A stretch of DNA of 64,000 nucleotides from Saprospiraceae bacterium (lineage in GTDB: Bacteria; Bacteroidota; Bacteroidia; Chitinophagales; Saprospiraceae): NCBI GenBank assembly GCA_016714445.1, contig JADJNF010000001.1, positions 124,001 through 188,000 of the forward strand, in the 5' to 3' direction. Made by a program: the position numbers and the translations under genes. Below the pieces are notes generated by a model. The model was not told the DNA's origin and ran no database searches. It worked only from the letters and a program-made list of their open reading frames with translations. Positions 17,479 to 25,999 of the stretch are shown here, piece after piece; the first letter of the stretch is position 1; each line of letters opens with the position of its first letter.

Positions 17479-18507
17479 TCACACCAAACCTAACTTTTCT
17501 CTTTTATAATATTCGCTAAAAGTTATCATACGCTGTTGAGATTCATCCCAAAGTTTATTGGATGCCAACTTAAGACTCTCCCAAAAGGTCAATATTGTCA
17601 CGTATTGATTCACCCATGGATTGTCTTCCAATGCTTTTTTGAGATTATAATTTGGAATGGCAGGGTTAAGGTGGTGGATATGATGAATTCCAATATTACC
17701 GGTAAGCCAATTGAAAACAGCAGGTACTTTATAATATGTACTACCTCTCAAAGCAGCTGTGAGGTAATCCCATTTATCTTTCCATTGTTTATAAGCTTCT
17801 TCATGTTGATGCTGAACATAAAAAAACCAAATCGCTATAACTGAAAATAAAACTATGATGGTAAAATGCGTAATAAAAAATTTACCCCACCCAAGGAAAT
17901 AGCCAAGAGTAACAAACATCACAGCCAAAATAATATTATTCAACCATAATCTCCATTTTTCATTTTTAAATACGTCCATACTAATAGAAGGTATTCTGTT
18001 GTGTATCAATACATAATATATTGGACCCAATACAAACATCACAGGAATCGACCTGTACAATCTGTATTTAAATCTTCCCCAAGCATTTAAAGCTTTAAAT
18101 TCAATTACGGTCAAAGTATTGATATCACCTATATCTCTTAATTCGAGTTGGCCATTGTGAGAATGATGCAAATGGTGTGACTTTGCCCAATAATGGAAAG
18201 GTATAGTGCTGAAAATGGAGCAGATATATCCGACTATTGCCCTTGCTTTGCTATTATCCAGGAACGTCCTGTGTCCACAATCGTGTTGAATAATAAATAT
18301 TCTTACCAGAAAAAATGCATTGACAATTCCCAATAAAAATGTAATCCAATAACTGTAATCCAGGGAAAAATACATCAAAATCCAAATACCTATAAATGGA
18401 ATGAATGAGTTGATAATCTGTATTGTAGCTTTAGTTTTGTTTGTTTGGGTATAAATTTTGAACGACTTTAATAACGACTTATCAATTTTGATATTCTCCA
18501 CTTTCAA
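17479..18507 (-). CDS. Membrane fatty acid desaturase
   Basis: A 342-residue integral-membrane di-iron desaturase. The three histidine boxes are present: HDCGH (residues ~95-99), HHLHHSH (~131-137) and HHIHH (~273-277), with four to six hydrophobic segments between them. It introduces a double bond into acyl chains using O2 and reducing power, adjusting membrane fluidity. The HDCGH...HHxxHH...HxxHH spacing is that of the delta-12/omega-3-like DesA group, but the position of the double bond cannot be read. It is monocistronic, with an exact -7 element 20 bases upstream, and lies next to cold-adaptation-type genes (DEAD-box helicase, TypA). Confidence 0.88.
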   Translation of the reverse strand: MKVENIKIDKSLLKSFKIYTQTNKTKATIQIINSFIPFIGIWILMYFSLDYSYWITFLLGIVNAFFLVRIFIIQHDCGHRTFLDNSKARAIVGYICSIFSTIPFHYWAKSHHLHHSHNGQLELRDIGDINTLTVIEFKALNAWGRFKYRLYRSIPVMFVLGPIYYVLIHNRIPSISMDVFKNEKWRLWLNNIILAVMFVTLGYFLGWGKFFITHFTIIVLFSVIAIWFFYVQHQHEEAYKQWKDKWDYLTAALRGSTYYKVPAVFNWLTGNIGIHHIHHLNPAIPNYNLKKALEDNPWVNQYVTILTFWESLKLASNKLWDESQQRMITFSEYYKREKLGLV

Positions 18508-18526
18508 GTATTTTGCTAAGAAAACG

Positions 18527-18534
18527 CAAATCTA
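18527..18534 (-). promoter_or_regulatory. -7 promoter element TAGATTTG of desaturase gene
   Basis: Exact TAnnTTTG match, minus strand, 20 bases upstream of the desaturase ATG. Confidence 0.5.
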
Positions 18535-18628
18535 TACAATATGTTGTAAATAAAAAAACATTGTAAAATTATATCAACTTTTTTTTAATATGTGTATCAT
18601 CGTTTTCCAACTGCAACAATTGATATAA

Positions 18629-19153
18629 ATGAACCGTTATAGAATCAAAATACATATTTTGAAATCAAAATTTATTACCGCATTTGCAGCAGTTATATTA
18701 TTTCAGGGTTGTTATAGTTTCAAAGGGATAGCCATACCTCCTGATGTTAACTCTTATGTTGTTGAAAATTTTCAAAACAGTGCACCTCAAGCACCTGGGG
18801 ATATCAATCAAAGATTTTCAGAGGCACTTAGGTCTAAGATTAGAAATGAATCCAGGCTGGTATATAATGAACAAAACCCGGATATTGAGTTTTCCGGAAG
18901 CATTACAGGTTTCAGGTTGAACCCGGAAGCACCTCAGGCTGGAAATACAGTGGCATTAAATAAGCTTGAAATAACTGTAATGGTTAATTTTGTCAATAAA
19001 AAAGATGAATCAAAGAGTTGGAAAAAGCCATTTTCATTTTTTCGAACTTTCGAAAGTGATAAAGATTTTATAAGCATTCAGGATCAGCTTATCACAGAAA
19101 TATTTAAACAGCTTATGGAAAATATTTTTAATGAAGCATTTACCGGTTGGTAA
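18629..19153 (+). CDS. lptE: LptE-family LPS-assembly lipoprotein
   Basis: A 174-residue protein with a hydrophobic leader and lipobox-like FQGC (Cys ~28). It is followed by YSFKGIAIPPDVNSYVVENFQN, RFSEALRSKIRNESRLVY and DIEFSGSITGF, the pattern of Bacteroidota LptE proteins. LptE plugs the LptD barrel and helps insert LPS into the outer leaflet. The second half (NKLEITVMVNFVNKKDESKSW, then FSFFRTFES) carries the beta strands and the conserved F-x-R-x-F/YE region. No other lpt genes are nearby, as is common for this phylum. A strong terminator follows the stop directly. Confidence 0.82.
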   Translation: MNRYRIKIHILKSKFITAFAAVILFQGCYSFKGIAIPPDVNSYVVENFQNSAPQAPGDINQRFSEALRSKIRNESRLVYNEQNPDIEFSGSITGFRLNPEAPQAGNTVALNKLEITVMVNFVNKKDESKSWKKPFSFFRTFESDKDFISIQDQLITEIFKQLMENIFNEAFTGW

Positions 19154-19157
19154 AAAT

Positions 19158-19190
19158 AAAAAAGGAATCACAAATTATGATTCCTTTTTT
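19158..19190. terminator. Bidirectional rho-independent terminator
   Basis: 13-bp perfect stem (A6GGAATCA with complement TGATTCCT6) and a 7-base loop, with A6 on one side and T6 on the other. It sits 5 bases after the lptE stop and 22 bases after the stop of the convergent TPR gene, so it serves both. Confidence 0.85.
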
Positions 19191-19211
19191 ATATTTACAG
19201 GATTAGTTATA

Positions 19212-20318
19212 TTAGCTTCCTTTTATATTAAATACCATTGTGCCGCATTGAAGGTCATACTTACCTGGCATAAATTCAAATTCTTTTGCTTTACGAAGTG
19301 CTAGAGATACTAAGCTTTTTTTGGCAATAGTGGACATAGTACCATTAAACTCAGCTTTTGTAACTACGCCTTCCTTATTTACACATATATTTACCGTCAC
19401 TCTTCCGTTCTCATCTGCAAGTATAAGTATACTTGGAACTTCTTTTATTCTTCGTTGTCCTAATTCCTGGCCGGAAATACTTATCGTTAAGTCTTCATCA
19501 ATGACAAAACTATTCACCGAGTCGTCATTTTTTGGAGTGTTTTCATCATGTACTGGATCAGAATCATCTATAATTGTTGTATCATTTTTGACTTGAGAAT
19601 TATTTTCTTCAGTGTTGGTTGGTGAAGGTGTATTGCTTTCCTGGGCACCTGATGAAAGAACTTCATTTTGACCGAGTTCATCGGGATTTGGGTTTGTTGT
19701 AGGATTTGTACTATTATTCTGGTCAATATTATGTTCCTGATCAACTACAGGTGGATCTTTTTTTGGAATGGCAGATGTCGAAGGTTTTGATTTTGAAATA
19801 CCACATAAAATTTTAGCTTTGTTTTCTGCCCCGGCGCTGCCTAAATTCATAGCAGATTCATAATCATTGCATGCTTTAAGCAATTGCTGATCAGATTCAT
19901 ACATCACCGCTCTCCATTCATAATATTGGGAATTTTTATTATCCAGAGCTATGGCAGCTGTTAAAGTGTTAATTCCGGCTGCGATTTCATTCATTGCTGC
20001 AAAAGATCTTCCCAGCAATCCTGCTGCTTCTGCGGTGATACCTTTTATCTCAATACTTTGGATGGCATCCATTTTTGAGCCTTTATATGCAGCCAAAGCA
20101 TATTTGGATTGCCCCCTATGAATCAATGCATCTTTATATTTGGGGTCTCTGCTTATGACCGCATTATAATTCGTGATGGCTTCTTCATACCTCCCTGTTT
20201 CAAAAAGATATTCTGCCTTGACATATATGAACCCTGTTTCTTCATCCAATACCTGTGCACGTAATGGATTACACAACATCCAAAAAGTTAAAATATAAAT
20301 GATTTGACGAATTTTCAT
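19212..20318 (-). CDS. TPR protein with C-terminal TonB-like domain, exported
   Basis: A 368-residue protein with signal peptide (~1-21, NPLRAQ). Residues ~25-170 form about four TPR units (YLFETGRYEEAITNYNAVIS, then DPKYKDALIHRGQSKYAL). Residues ~175-265 are a Pro/Asn/Asp/Ser-rich linker of low complexity. Residues ~275-368 resemble a TonB C-terminal (energy-transducer) domain: VPSILILADENGRVTVNICV, GVVTKAEFNG, LRKAKEFEF. There is no N-terminal transmembrane anchor as in true TonB, so it probably sits in the periplasm or the cell envelope and uses the TonB-like fold for binding rather than energy transfer (inference). Monocistronic, convergent with lptE. Confidence 0.72.
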   Translation of the reverse strand: MKIRQIIYILTFWMLCNPLRAQVLDEETGFIYVKAEYLFETGRYEEAITNYNAVISRDPKYKDALIHRGQSKYALAAYKGSKMDAIQSIEIKGITAEAAGLLGRSFAAMNEIAAGINTLTAAIALDNKNSQYYEWRAVMYESDQQLLKACNDYESAMNLGSAGAENKAKILCGISKSKPSTSAIPKKDPPVVDQEHNIDQNNSTNPTTNPNPDELGQNEVLSSGAQESNTPSPTNTEENNSQVKNDTTIIDDSDPVHDENTPKNDDSVNSFVIDEDLTISISGQELGQRRIKEVPSILILADENGRVTVNICVNKEGVVTKAEFNGTMSTIAKKSLVSLALRKAKEFEFMPGKYDLQCGTMVFNIKGS

Positions 20319-20427
20319 TTGATGTCTGTTTTATTTACTATTTAAAGACAAAATATGCGTATTTATTGTTAGTTAATAAAATATTAATTATTTTTTATAT
20401 CTAATACACCTCATTAACTTATAAATA

Positions 20428-22962
20428 TTACTTTTTTTTCTTTACTTCTTTCTTTTTGAAAGCGTCAGGTATTTCAGATTCAATCCAGGATTTGACGATA
20501 TCTAATGATACAGTTTGCAGATATTCGTCTTCAATCTTTTGCCCATCCATTTTGGGTATCTTAAGATTATTTTTACCAAACTTAAGGTATGGGCCCCATC
20601 TTCCGTTTTCAATTGAAATTTTTTCTGCCGGCCAGTTTTGAATGTATCTATTGGCTTCCTTTTCAACTTTAGCCTCAATAAGCTCTTTGGCCTGAGATTC
20701 ATTTATAGTCTCCAGCTTAAATCTAACCGGAATATTGATAAATAAATTGTTCCACTTTATAAATGGTCCGAATCTCCCTTTGCCTTTGGTGATTGGTAAA
20801 TTTTGATATTGTCCTATAGGAGCATTTTCATCCAGTTTAGCATCTATAAGTACTTTTGCTTCATCCAGAGTAATGGTCATTGGATCCAGGTTTCTTGGCA
20901 AGTTGACAAACATTTCTCCCATTTTTACATAAGGTCCATATCTTCCGGTATTTACCAAAACTTCTTCACCCTCAACAATTCCTACGACCCTAGGTAATTT
21001 GAAAAGTTCCATGGCTTCCTCAAAAGTTATGGTTTCCATAGATTGTCCCGGCTTCATATTAGCAAACCTGGGTTTTTCTCCTTCTGAGACTTCCTCTCTA
21101 TCCCCAATCTGAATAACAGGGCCGAATCTTGTCATTTGTGCTATCACGGTATAACCACTATTGGGATCTTTACCCAATTCTCTTTTTCCTTTGGCTCTCT
21201 CAGCGTTTTCCATAGTGTTTTCAACACTGTCATGAAAAGGCCCATAAAATTTCTTCAGCATATTTTTCCACTCCAGTCCTTCAGTAGCAATTTTGTCCAG
21301 TTCATCCTCTACATTTGCTGTAAAACTATAATCCATGATTTTGCTAAAATGCTCTGAAAGAAAATCACTTACCACCATTCCCAGATCGGATGGATATAAA
21401 CAATTTTTAGTTGTTCCTGTAATTTCAGATTTTGTTTTGGTTTCTATTTTCCCGTTTTTAAGGGTAATCTGCTGAAAGTTTCTCAAAGTTCCTTCTCTGC
21501 TCTCTTTAGTAACATACCCCCTTTCTTCTTCCATAATTTTAGTTATGGTAGGTGCATAAGTTGACGGTCGGCCTATGCCCAATTCTTCCAGTTTTTTTAC
21601 TAAGCTGGCTTCAGTGTATCTTCCGGCTGGCCTGGTAAAACTTTCTGTCGCTTCCATTTGATTCAGGTCCAGCGATTGTTGTAATTTGAGTGGCGGGAGC
21701 ATGCCTTTTGTATCTTCATCTTCATCTTCATCGGTGGACTCAAGATATACTTTTAAAAAGCCGTCAAATTTCAATACCTCACCCACAGCTTCAAGTTGTT
21801 TGTCACGCATGGTTGAAATAACTATTTTAACCACAGTCTTTTCAATTTCAGCTTCTGACATTTGCGACGCAATGCTTCGTTTCCAGATGAGGTCATAGAG
21901 CCTTTGCTGATCTTTATCGGGACCTAAATTTTTTCGTTCTATGTAAGTGGGGCGAATAGCTTCGTGCGCTTCCTGAGCATTAGCAGTTTTGGATTTATAC
22001 TTTCTGGCATGCAGATATTGTTTTCCAAAACTGCTTTCTATTTCCTGAGCAATTGCCGCCATAGCTGTTTCACTCAGATTGGAAGAGTCGGTTCTCATAT
22101 AAGTAATGTAACCTTCTTCATACAATCTTTGGGCTGTTGACATTGTCCGATTGACAGAAAAGCCCAACTTTCTGCTGGCTTCCTGTTGTAAGGTTGATGT
22201 AGTAAATGGAGCAGCAGGAAATCTCTTCAATGGTTTTTTCTCAATGCTGTTTATCGTAAAAGATGCTCCGTTTGCTTTTTTCAGAAATTCCATCGCTTCC
22301 TGTTCATTGTCTATTCTTGTAGTATATTCAGCTTTGAGTGCTACCGTCTCACCTCTGCCATTATCCACATTAAACAAAGCAATCACCTTAAAAAATGGTG
22401 ATGAATTAAAATTCTGAATTTCCCGTTCTCTTTCGACGATCAGCTTTACTGCGACCGATTGTACCCTACCCGCTGAAAGTTTATTTTTTACTTTTCTCCA
22501 CAAAACTTCAGATAGTTCAAAACCTACGATTCTATCCAGGATTCTTCTTGCCTGCTGTGCATTGACCAGATTCACATCTACCAATCTAGGATTGGAAACA
22601 GCTTTTAATATGGCTGGTTTTGTTATCTCTGAGAAAACAATTCTTTTTGTGGTTTTTACATCAAGTTTGAGTTCCTGGCAAAGATGCCACGAGATGGCTT
22701 CTCCTTCCCTGTCCTCGTCCGTAGCAAGCCAGACTTCAGAAGATTTCTTCACCTGCTCTTTAAGCTCTCTGACTACTTTTACTTTTTCCGGTGATACAAC
22801 ATATGATGGTTCAAAATTATTTTCAATATCGATACCTTTATTCCCTTTCTCGAGATCTCTTATATGGCCAAAACTTGATTTCACTATAAAATCTGTTCCA
22901 AGAATTTTCTCAATGGTTTTAGCTTTTGCCGGTGATTCTACTATAAGTAAGTTTTTTGCCAT
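20428..22962 (-). CDS. topA: DNA topoisomerase I
   Basis: An 844-residue type IA topoisomerase that relaxes negative supercoils. The N-terminal TOPRIM domain starts LLIVESPAKAKTIEKILG and has DEDREGEAISWHL (metal-binding DxDxE). The catalytic tyrosine is Tyr288 in YITYMRTDSS. RILDRIVGFELSEVLW and GRVQSVAVKLIVERE are conserved core segments. The C-terminal third carries at least three topoisomerase C-terminal repeats (GPYVKMGEMFVNLP, GPFIKWNNLFINIP, GPYLKFGKNNLKIP) instead of zinc fingers, as usual in this phylum. It ends in a lysine-rich tail. No neighbours are functionally linked; the next gene upstream is trmD in the same direction, on the far side of a 186-bp gap. Confidence 0.97.
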   Translation of the reverse strand: MAKNLLIVESPAKAKTIEKILGTDFIVKSSFGHIRDLEKGNKGIDIENNFEPSYVVSPEKVKVVRELKEQVKKSSEVWLATDEDREGEAISWHLCQELKLDVKTTKRIVFSEITKPAILKAVSNPRLVDVNLVNAQQARRILDRIVGFELSEVLWRKVKNKLSAGRVQSVAVKLIVEREREIQNFNSSPFFKVIALFNVDNGRGETVALKAEYTTRIDNEQEAMEFLKKANGASFTINSIEKKPLKRFPAAPFTTSTLQQEASRKLGFSVNRTMSTAQRLYEEGYITYMRTDSSNLSETAMAAIAQEIESSFGKQYLHARKYKSKTANAQEAHEAIRPTYIERKNLGPDKDQQRLYDLIWKRSIASQMSEAEIEKTVVKIVISTMRDKQLEAVGEVLKFDGFLKVYLESTDEDEDEDTKGMLPPLKLQQSLDLNQMEATESFTRPAGRYTEASLVKKLEELGIGRPSTYAPTITKIMEEERGYVTKESREGTLRNFQQITLKNGKIETKTKSEITGTTKNCLYPSDLGMVVSDFLSEHFSKIMDYSFTANVEDELDKIATEGLEWKNMLKKFYGPFHDSVENTMENAERAKGKRELGKDPNSGYTVIAQMTRFGPVIQIGDREEVSEGEKPRFANMKPGQSMETITFEEAMELFKLPRVVGIVEGEEVLVNTGRYGPYVKMGEMFVNLPRNLDPMTITLDEAKVLIDAKLDENAPIGQYQNLPITKGKGRFGPFIKWNNLFINIPVRFKLETINESQAKELIEAKVEKEANRYIQNWPAEKISIENGRWGPYLKFGKNNLKIPKMDGQKIEDEYLQTVSLDIVKSWIESEIPDAFKKKEVKKKK

Positions 22963-23148
22963 TTATTTAGGGTTTTATTTGGTTAGAATGATCTGATATT
23001 TGAAATAAATACAGACGAATATGATACCAATGGGTGTCTATCAGACTATAAAACACCCTTATTCGGGCACAAAACTATGAATTTTTACTATTTATTACGA
23101 AAAATTAATATATTTTAAATTTTATTAAAAACCCATTACTCTAAAAAA

Positions 23149-23835
23149 TCAATCTTCTAAAAGGTCAGGTCTTCTTTCTTTGGTTATTTTTAATGACTCT
23201 TCGTATCTCCACTCATCTATCATTCTCTCATTTCCCGATAATAATATATCAGGAATTTTAAATCCTTTAAAATCAGCAGGTCGGGTATATACCGGAGGAG
23301 CTAAAAGATTGTCCTGAAAGGAATCACTAAGCGCGCTGGTTTCGTCGTTGAGTACGCCGGGTATTAATCTCCCTATCGCATCCACAACAATGGCTGCCGC
23401 CAATTCGCCTCCTGACAATACAAAATCTCCCACTGAAATTTCCATGGTAACATGCATATCCCTGATACGTTGATCAATACCTTTATAGTGTCCGCATATG
23501 ATCAAGACAGCATCCAAACAAGACAATCTGTTGGCCATTTTTTGGTTGAATGTTTTTCCGTCAGGGGTTAGATAGATGATTTCATCGTATTTTGTTTTGG
23601 ATTTTAGATCCATAATACATCGATCAAGAGGCTCACACATCATGACCATACCAGCACCACCACCATATTGATAATCATCTACCTGATGGTGTAAACCCAG
23701 CCCAAAGGATCTTAGGTTGACAATGTTTATTTGGAGTAATCCTTTGTCTCCTGCCCTTTTCATGATTGAGTGTTCAAAAGGACTTTTTAGTAATTCAGGA
23801 ACTACTGTAATTATATCTATTTGCATACAAAGCAT
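23149..23835 (-). CDS. trmD: tRNA (guanine37-N1)-methyltransferase
   Basis: A 228-residue SPOUT methylase. It adds m1 to G37 of tRNAs reading CNN codons, preventing +1 frameshifts. Family segments are present: MQIDIITVVPELLKSPFEHSI at the N-terminus, YGGGAGMVMMCEP, ICGHYKGIDQRIRDMHVTME in the trefoil knot, SVGDFVLSGGELAA, and IPGVLNDETSALSDSF. The true start is more likely Met4 (MQIDIIT; 23826) than the first Met, since family proteins begin with M-x-I/F-D-I-I-T. It is not in the usual rpsP-rimM-trmD-rplS cluster; the neighbours are FKBP and topA. Confidence 0.95.
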   Translation of the reverse strand: MLCMQIDIITVVPELLKSPFEHSIMKRAGDKGLLQINIVNLRSFGLGLHHQVDDYQYGGGAGMVMMCEPLDRCIMDLKSKTKYDEIIYLTPDGKTFNQKMANRLSCLDAVLIICGHYKGIDQRIRDMHVTMEISVGDFVLSGGELAAAIVVDAIGRLIPGVLNDETSALSDSFQDNLLAPPVYTRPADFKGFKIPDILLSGNERMIDEWRYEESLKITKERRPDLLED

Positions 23836-23903
23836 TTACAAAAAAACAAAAGAGTTTATACAGGCGTGCCATATAAACTCTTAAAACTTAAATTTTTAGA
23901 TTT

Positions 23904-24551
23904 CTATTCGTTAATCCCCAGCAACTCAACTTCAAATATTAAAGCAGCATAAGGCGGAATAAGACCACCTGCGCCTCTATCCCCGTAAGCCAGGTCATAT
24001 GGAATAAAAAATCTGTATTTATCTCCTACTGACATGAGCTGAAGACCCTCAGTCCAGCCTTTTATAACCTGATTTAGTCCAAAAGAAATGGGTTCTCCTC
24101 TTTGCACAGAACTGTCAAATACATTTCCATTGGTCAGCATACCATGATAATGTGTTTTAACTTTATCCGTGGCTTTAGGTTTTGCACCACCTGCACCTTT
24201 AGTCATAATCTCATATTGAAGTCCACTTGGAAGTGATACCACTCCCGGCTTTTTTGAATTAGCGGCTAGAAAATCCTTCCCTTCTTTGGCCTTCATGCCA
24301 GTCACATATTCATTAAAAATCTTTTCGGACAAAGTTTTATCCAGTTTTAATTCATTGTTTTTCAAAGCATCCATCATGGCTTTTTGAAAAACTTCCATGT
24401 TAATGTCTGTTATTCCTTGTTTTTTAAATGCTTCTGCCATATTTACTCCTGCAGCATAGGAAATACTGTCTTTTTTACCTGCGAGTACCTGTGCTAAGCT
24501 TAGAGAAGAAAAAAATAAAAAAAAGCAAAATAATAATCCTAAAACTCTCAT
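23904..24551 (-). CDS. FKBP-type peptidyl-prolyl isomerase, exported
   Basis: A 215-residue protein with a signal peptide (~1-21, SLSLAQ). The FKBP N-terminal dimerisation domain (~25-110) contains DSISYAAGVNMAEAFKKQGI. A C-terminal FKBP catalytic domain (~120-213) has VKTHYHGMLTNGNVFDSS, PISFGLNQVIKGWTEGLQLM and IPYDLAYGDRGAGGLIPPYA, with the active-site aromatic residues in place. It resembles FkpA/FklB and probably speeds proline isomerisation of envelope proteins in the periplasm. Downstream of the M20 dipeptidase gene in the same direction, 30 bases apart, so likely co-transcribed with the dipeptidase and perhaps the oligopeptidase. Confidence 0.92.
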   Translation of the reverse strand: MRVLGLLFCFFLFFSSLSLAQVLAGKKDSISYAAGVNMAEAFKKQGITDINMEVFQKAMMDALKNNELKLDKTLSEKIFNEYVTGMKAKEGKDFLAANSKKPGVVSLPSGLQYEIMTKGAGGAKPKATDKVKTHYHGMLTNGNVFDSSVQRGEPISFGLNQVIKGWTEGLQLMSVGDKYRFFIPYDLAYGDRGAGGLIPPYAALIFEVELLGINE

Positions 24552-24581
24552 TTACTAAATGTTTAATATTGTTAAAAAAAA

Positions 24582-25970
24582 TTACTTTTTAAGTTCTGAG
24601 TAATACAAATAAAAATACGGAATGGTTTCGATGCCTTTATAAAAATTATACAAACCATAGTGCTCATTAGGTGAATGTATGTCATCAGAATCCAATCCAA
24701 AACCCATAAGGACTGTTTTTACGTTCAGTACTTTTTCAAATAAGGCAACAATAGGAATACTTCCGCCACCCCTGACCGGAATTGGGTCTTTTCCGTATGA
24801 TGTTTTCATGGCCATAGCAGCTGCTTTGTATTCTGCTGTATCTGAAGGGGTTACTGCTGCTTCTCCACCGTGATGTGGTCTCACCTCTACTTTTACACCG
24901 GCAGGGGCAATGCCTTCAAAATGTTTTTTAAACAATGCAGTAATCGTATCACTCTTTTGATTTGGGACCAACCTCATACTTATTTTAGCAAATGCTTTTG
25001 AAGGCAATACCGTTTTTGCTCCTTCTCCGATGTAGCCACCCCAAATACCATTAACTTCCAGAGTGGGACGAATAGAAGTTTGCTCCAATACAGTGTATCC
25101 TTCTTCACCCATAGTTGCATCTATACCAAGTCCTTTCAAATACTTCTGTTTATCAAAAGGTGCTTTGTTCATGGCTGCTCTTTCCAAATCTGAGACGACA
25201 ACTACATCGTCATAAAATCCCGGTATGGTAATATGCTTTTGTTGATCTTTCATGGATGCTATCATATCACATAATATCTGCACCGGATTGGCTACAGCCC
25301 CGCCGTACACCCCTGAATGCAAATCTTTGTTTGGGCCCGTGACCTCCACTTCCACATAGCTAAGACCTCTTAAACCTACCGTAATAGATGGTATGTCGTT
25401 GGCAATCACGGATGTATCAGATATTAATACCACATCACAACTCAACATATCTTTATATTCTTTACAAAAAATGCCAAGATTTGTGGAGCCGATCTCTTCT
25501 TCACCTTCTATCATAAACTTTACATTGCAGGGAAGTGCATTATTTTTAATCATGGCTTCAAATGCCTTCACATGCATAAACATCTGCCCTTTATCATCAC
25601 ACGAACCTCTAGCAAAAATTGCACCATCCGGGTGGATGTCTGTCTTTTTAATAACTGGTTCAAATGGTGGACTTTCCCATAGATCCAATGGGTCAGGCGG
25701 CTGTACATCATAGTGCCCATATACCAATACTGTTGGCAAGGTAGGGTCAATCGTGTGTTCTCCATACACGATAGGATGTCCTCCTGTTGGATAGATTTCT
25801 ACTTTAGAGCACCCTGAATTTTTAAGACTTTCGGCTACATATTCCGCATTCCTGGCCACATCGCTTTTGTATTTTGCATCAGCACTGATGGATGGTATTC
25901 GAAGCATTTCAAGTAGCTCATCAAGAAATCTTTGTCTATTTTCAATAATATATTGCTGAACACCTTTCAT
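24582..25970 (-). CDS. M20-family metallopeptidase (dipeptidase)
   Basis: A 462-residue cytosolic-type di-zinc peptidase of the M20 (carnosinase/CNDP/DapE) group. Metal and catalytic motifs: YGHYDVQPPDP (first His and Asp), ARGSCDDKGQ (bridging Asp), IEGEEEIGS (general base Glu and ligand Glu), and SDDIHSPNEHYGL (C-terminal His ligand). The lid/dimerisation domain is ~190-360 (GLRGLSYVEVEVTGPNKDLHSG). It splits dipeptides and perhaps other small peptides. It lies between the FKBP gene and a prolyl oligopeptidase gene on one strand (30-base gaps), which suggests an envelope and peptide-turnover operon: the oligopeptidase makes short peptides and this enzyme finishes them (inference). Confidence 0.9.
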   Translation of the reverse strand: MKGVQQYIIENRQRFLDELLEMLRIPSISADAKYKSDVARNAEYVAESLKNSGCSKVEIYPTGGHPIVYGEHTIDPTLPTVLVYGHYDVQPPDPLDLWESPPFEPVIKKTDIHPDGAIFARGSCDDKGQMFMHVKAFEAMIKNNALPCNVKFMIEGEEEIGSTNLGIFCKEYKDMLSCDVVLISDTSVIANDIPSITVGLRGLSYVEVEVTGPNKDLHSGVYGGAVANPVQILCDMIASMKDQQKHITIPGFYDDVVVVSDLERAAMNKAPFDKQKYLKGLGIDATMGEEGYTVLEQTSIRPTLEVNGIWGGYIGEGAKTVLPSKAFAKISMRLVPNQKSDTITALFKKHFEGIAPAGVKVEVRPHHGGEAAVTPSDTAEYKAAAMAMKTSYGKDPIPVRGGGSIPIVALFEKVLNVKTVLMGFGLDSDDIHSPNEHYGLYNFYKGIETIPYFYLYYSELKK

Positions 25971-25999
25971 AACTTATTGATTTTAAGAGTATTAATAAA

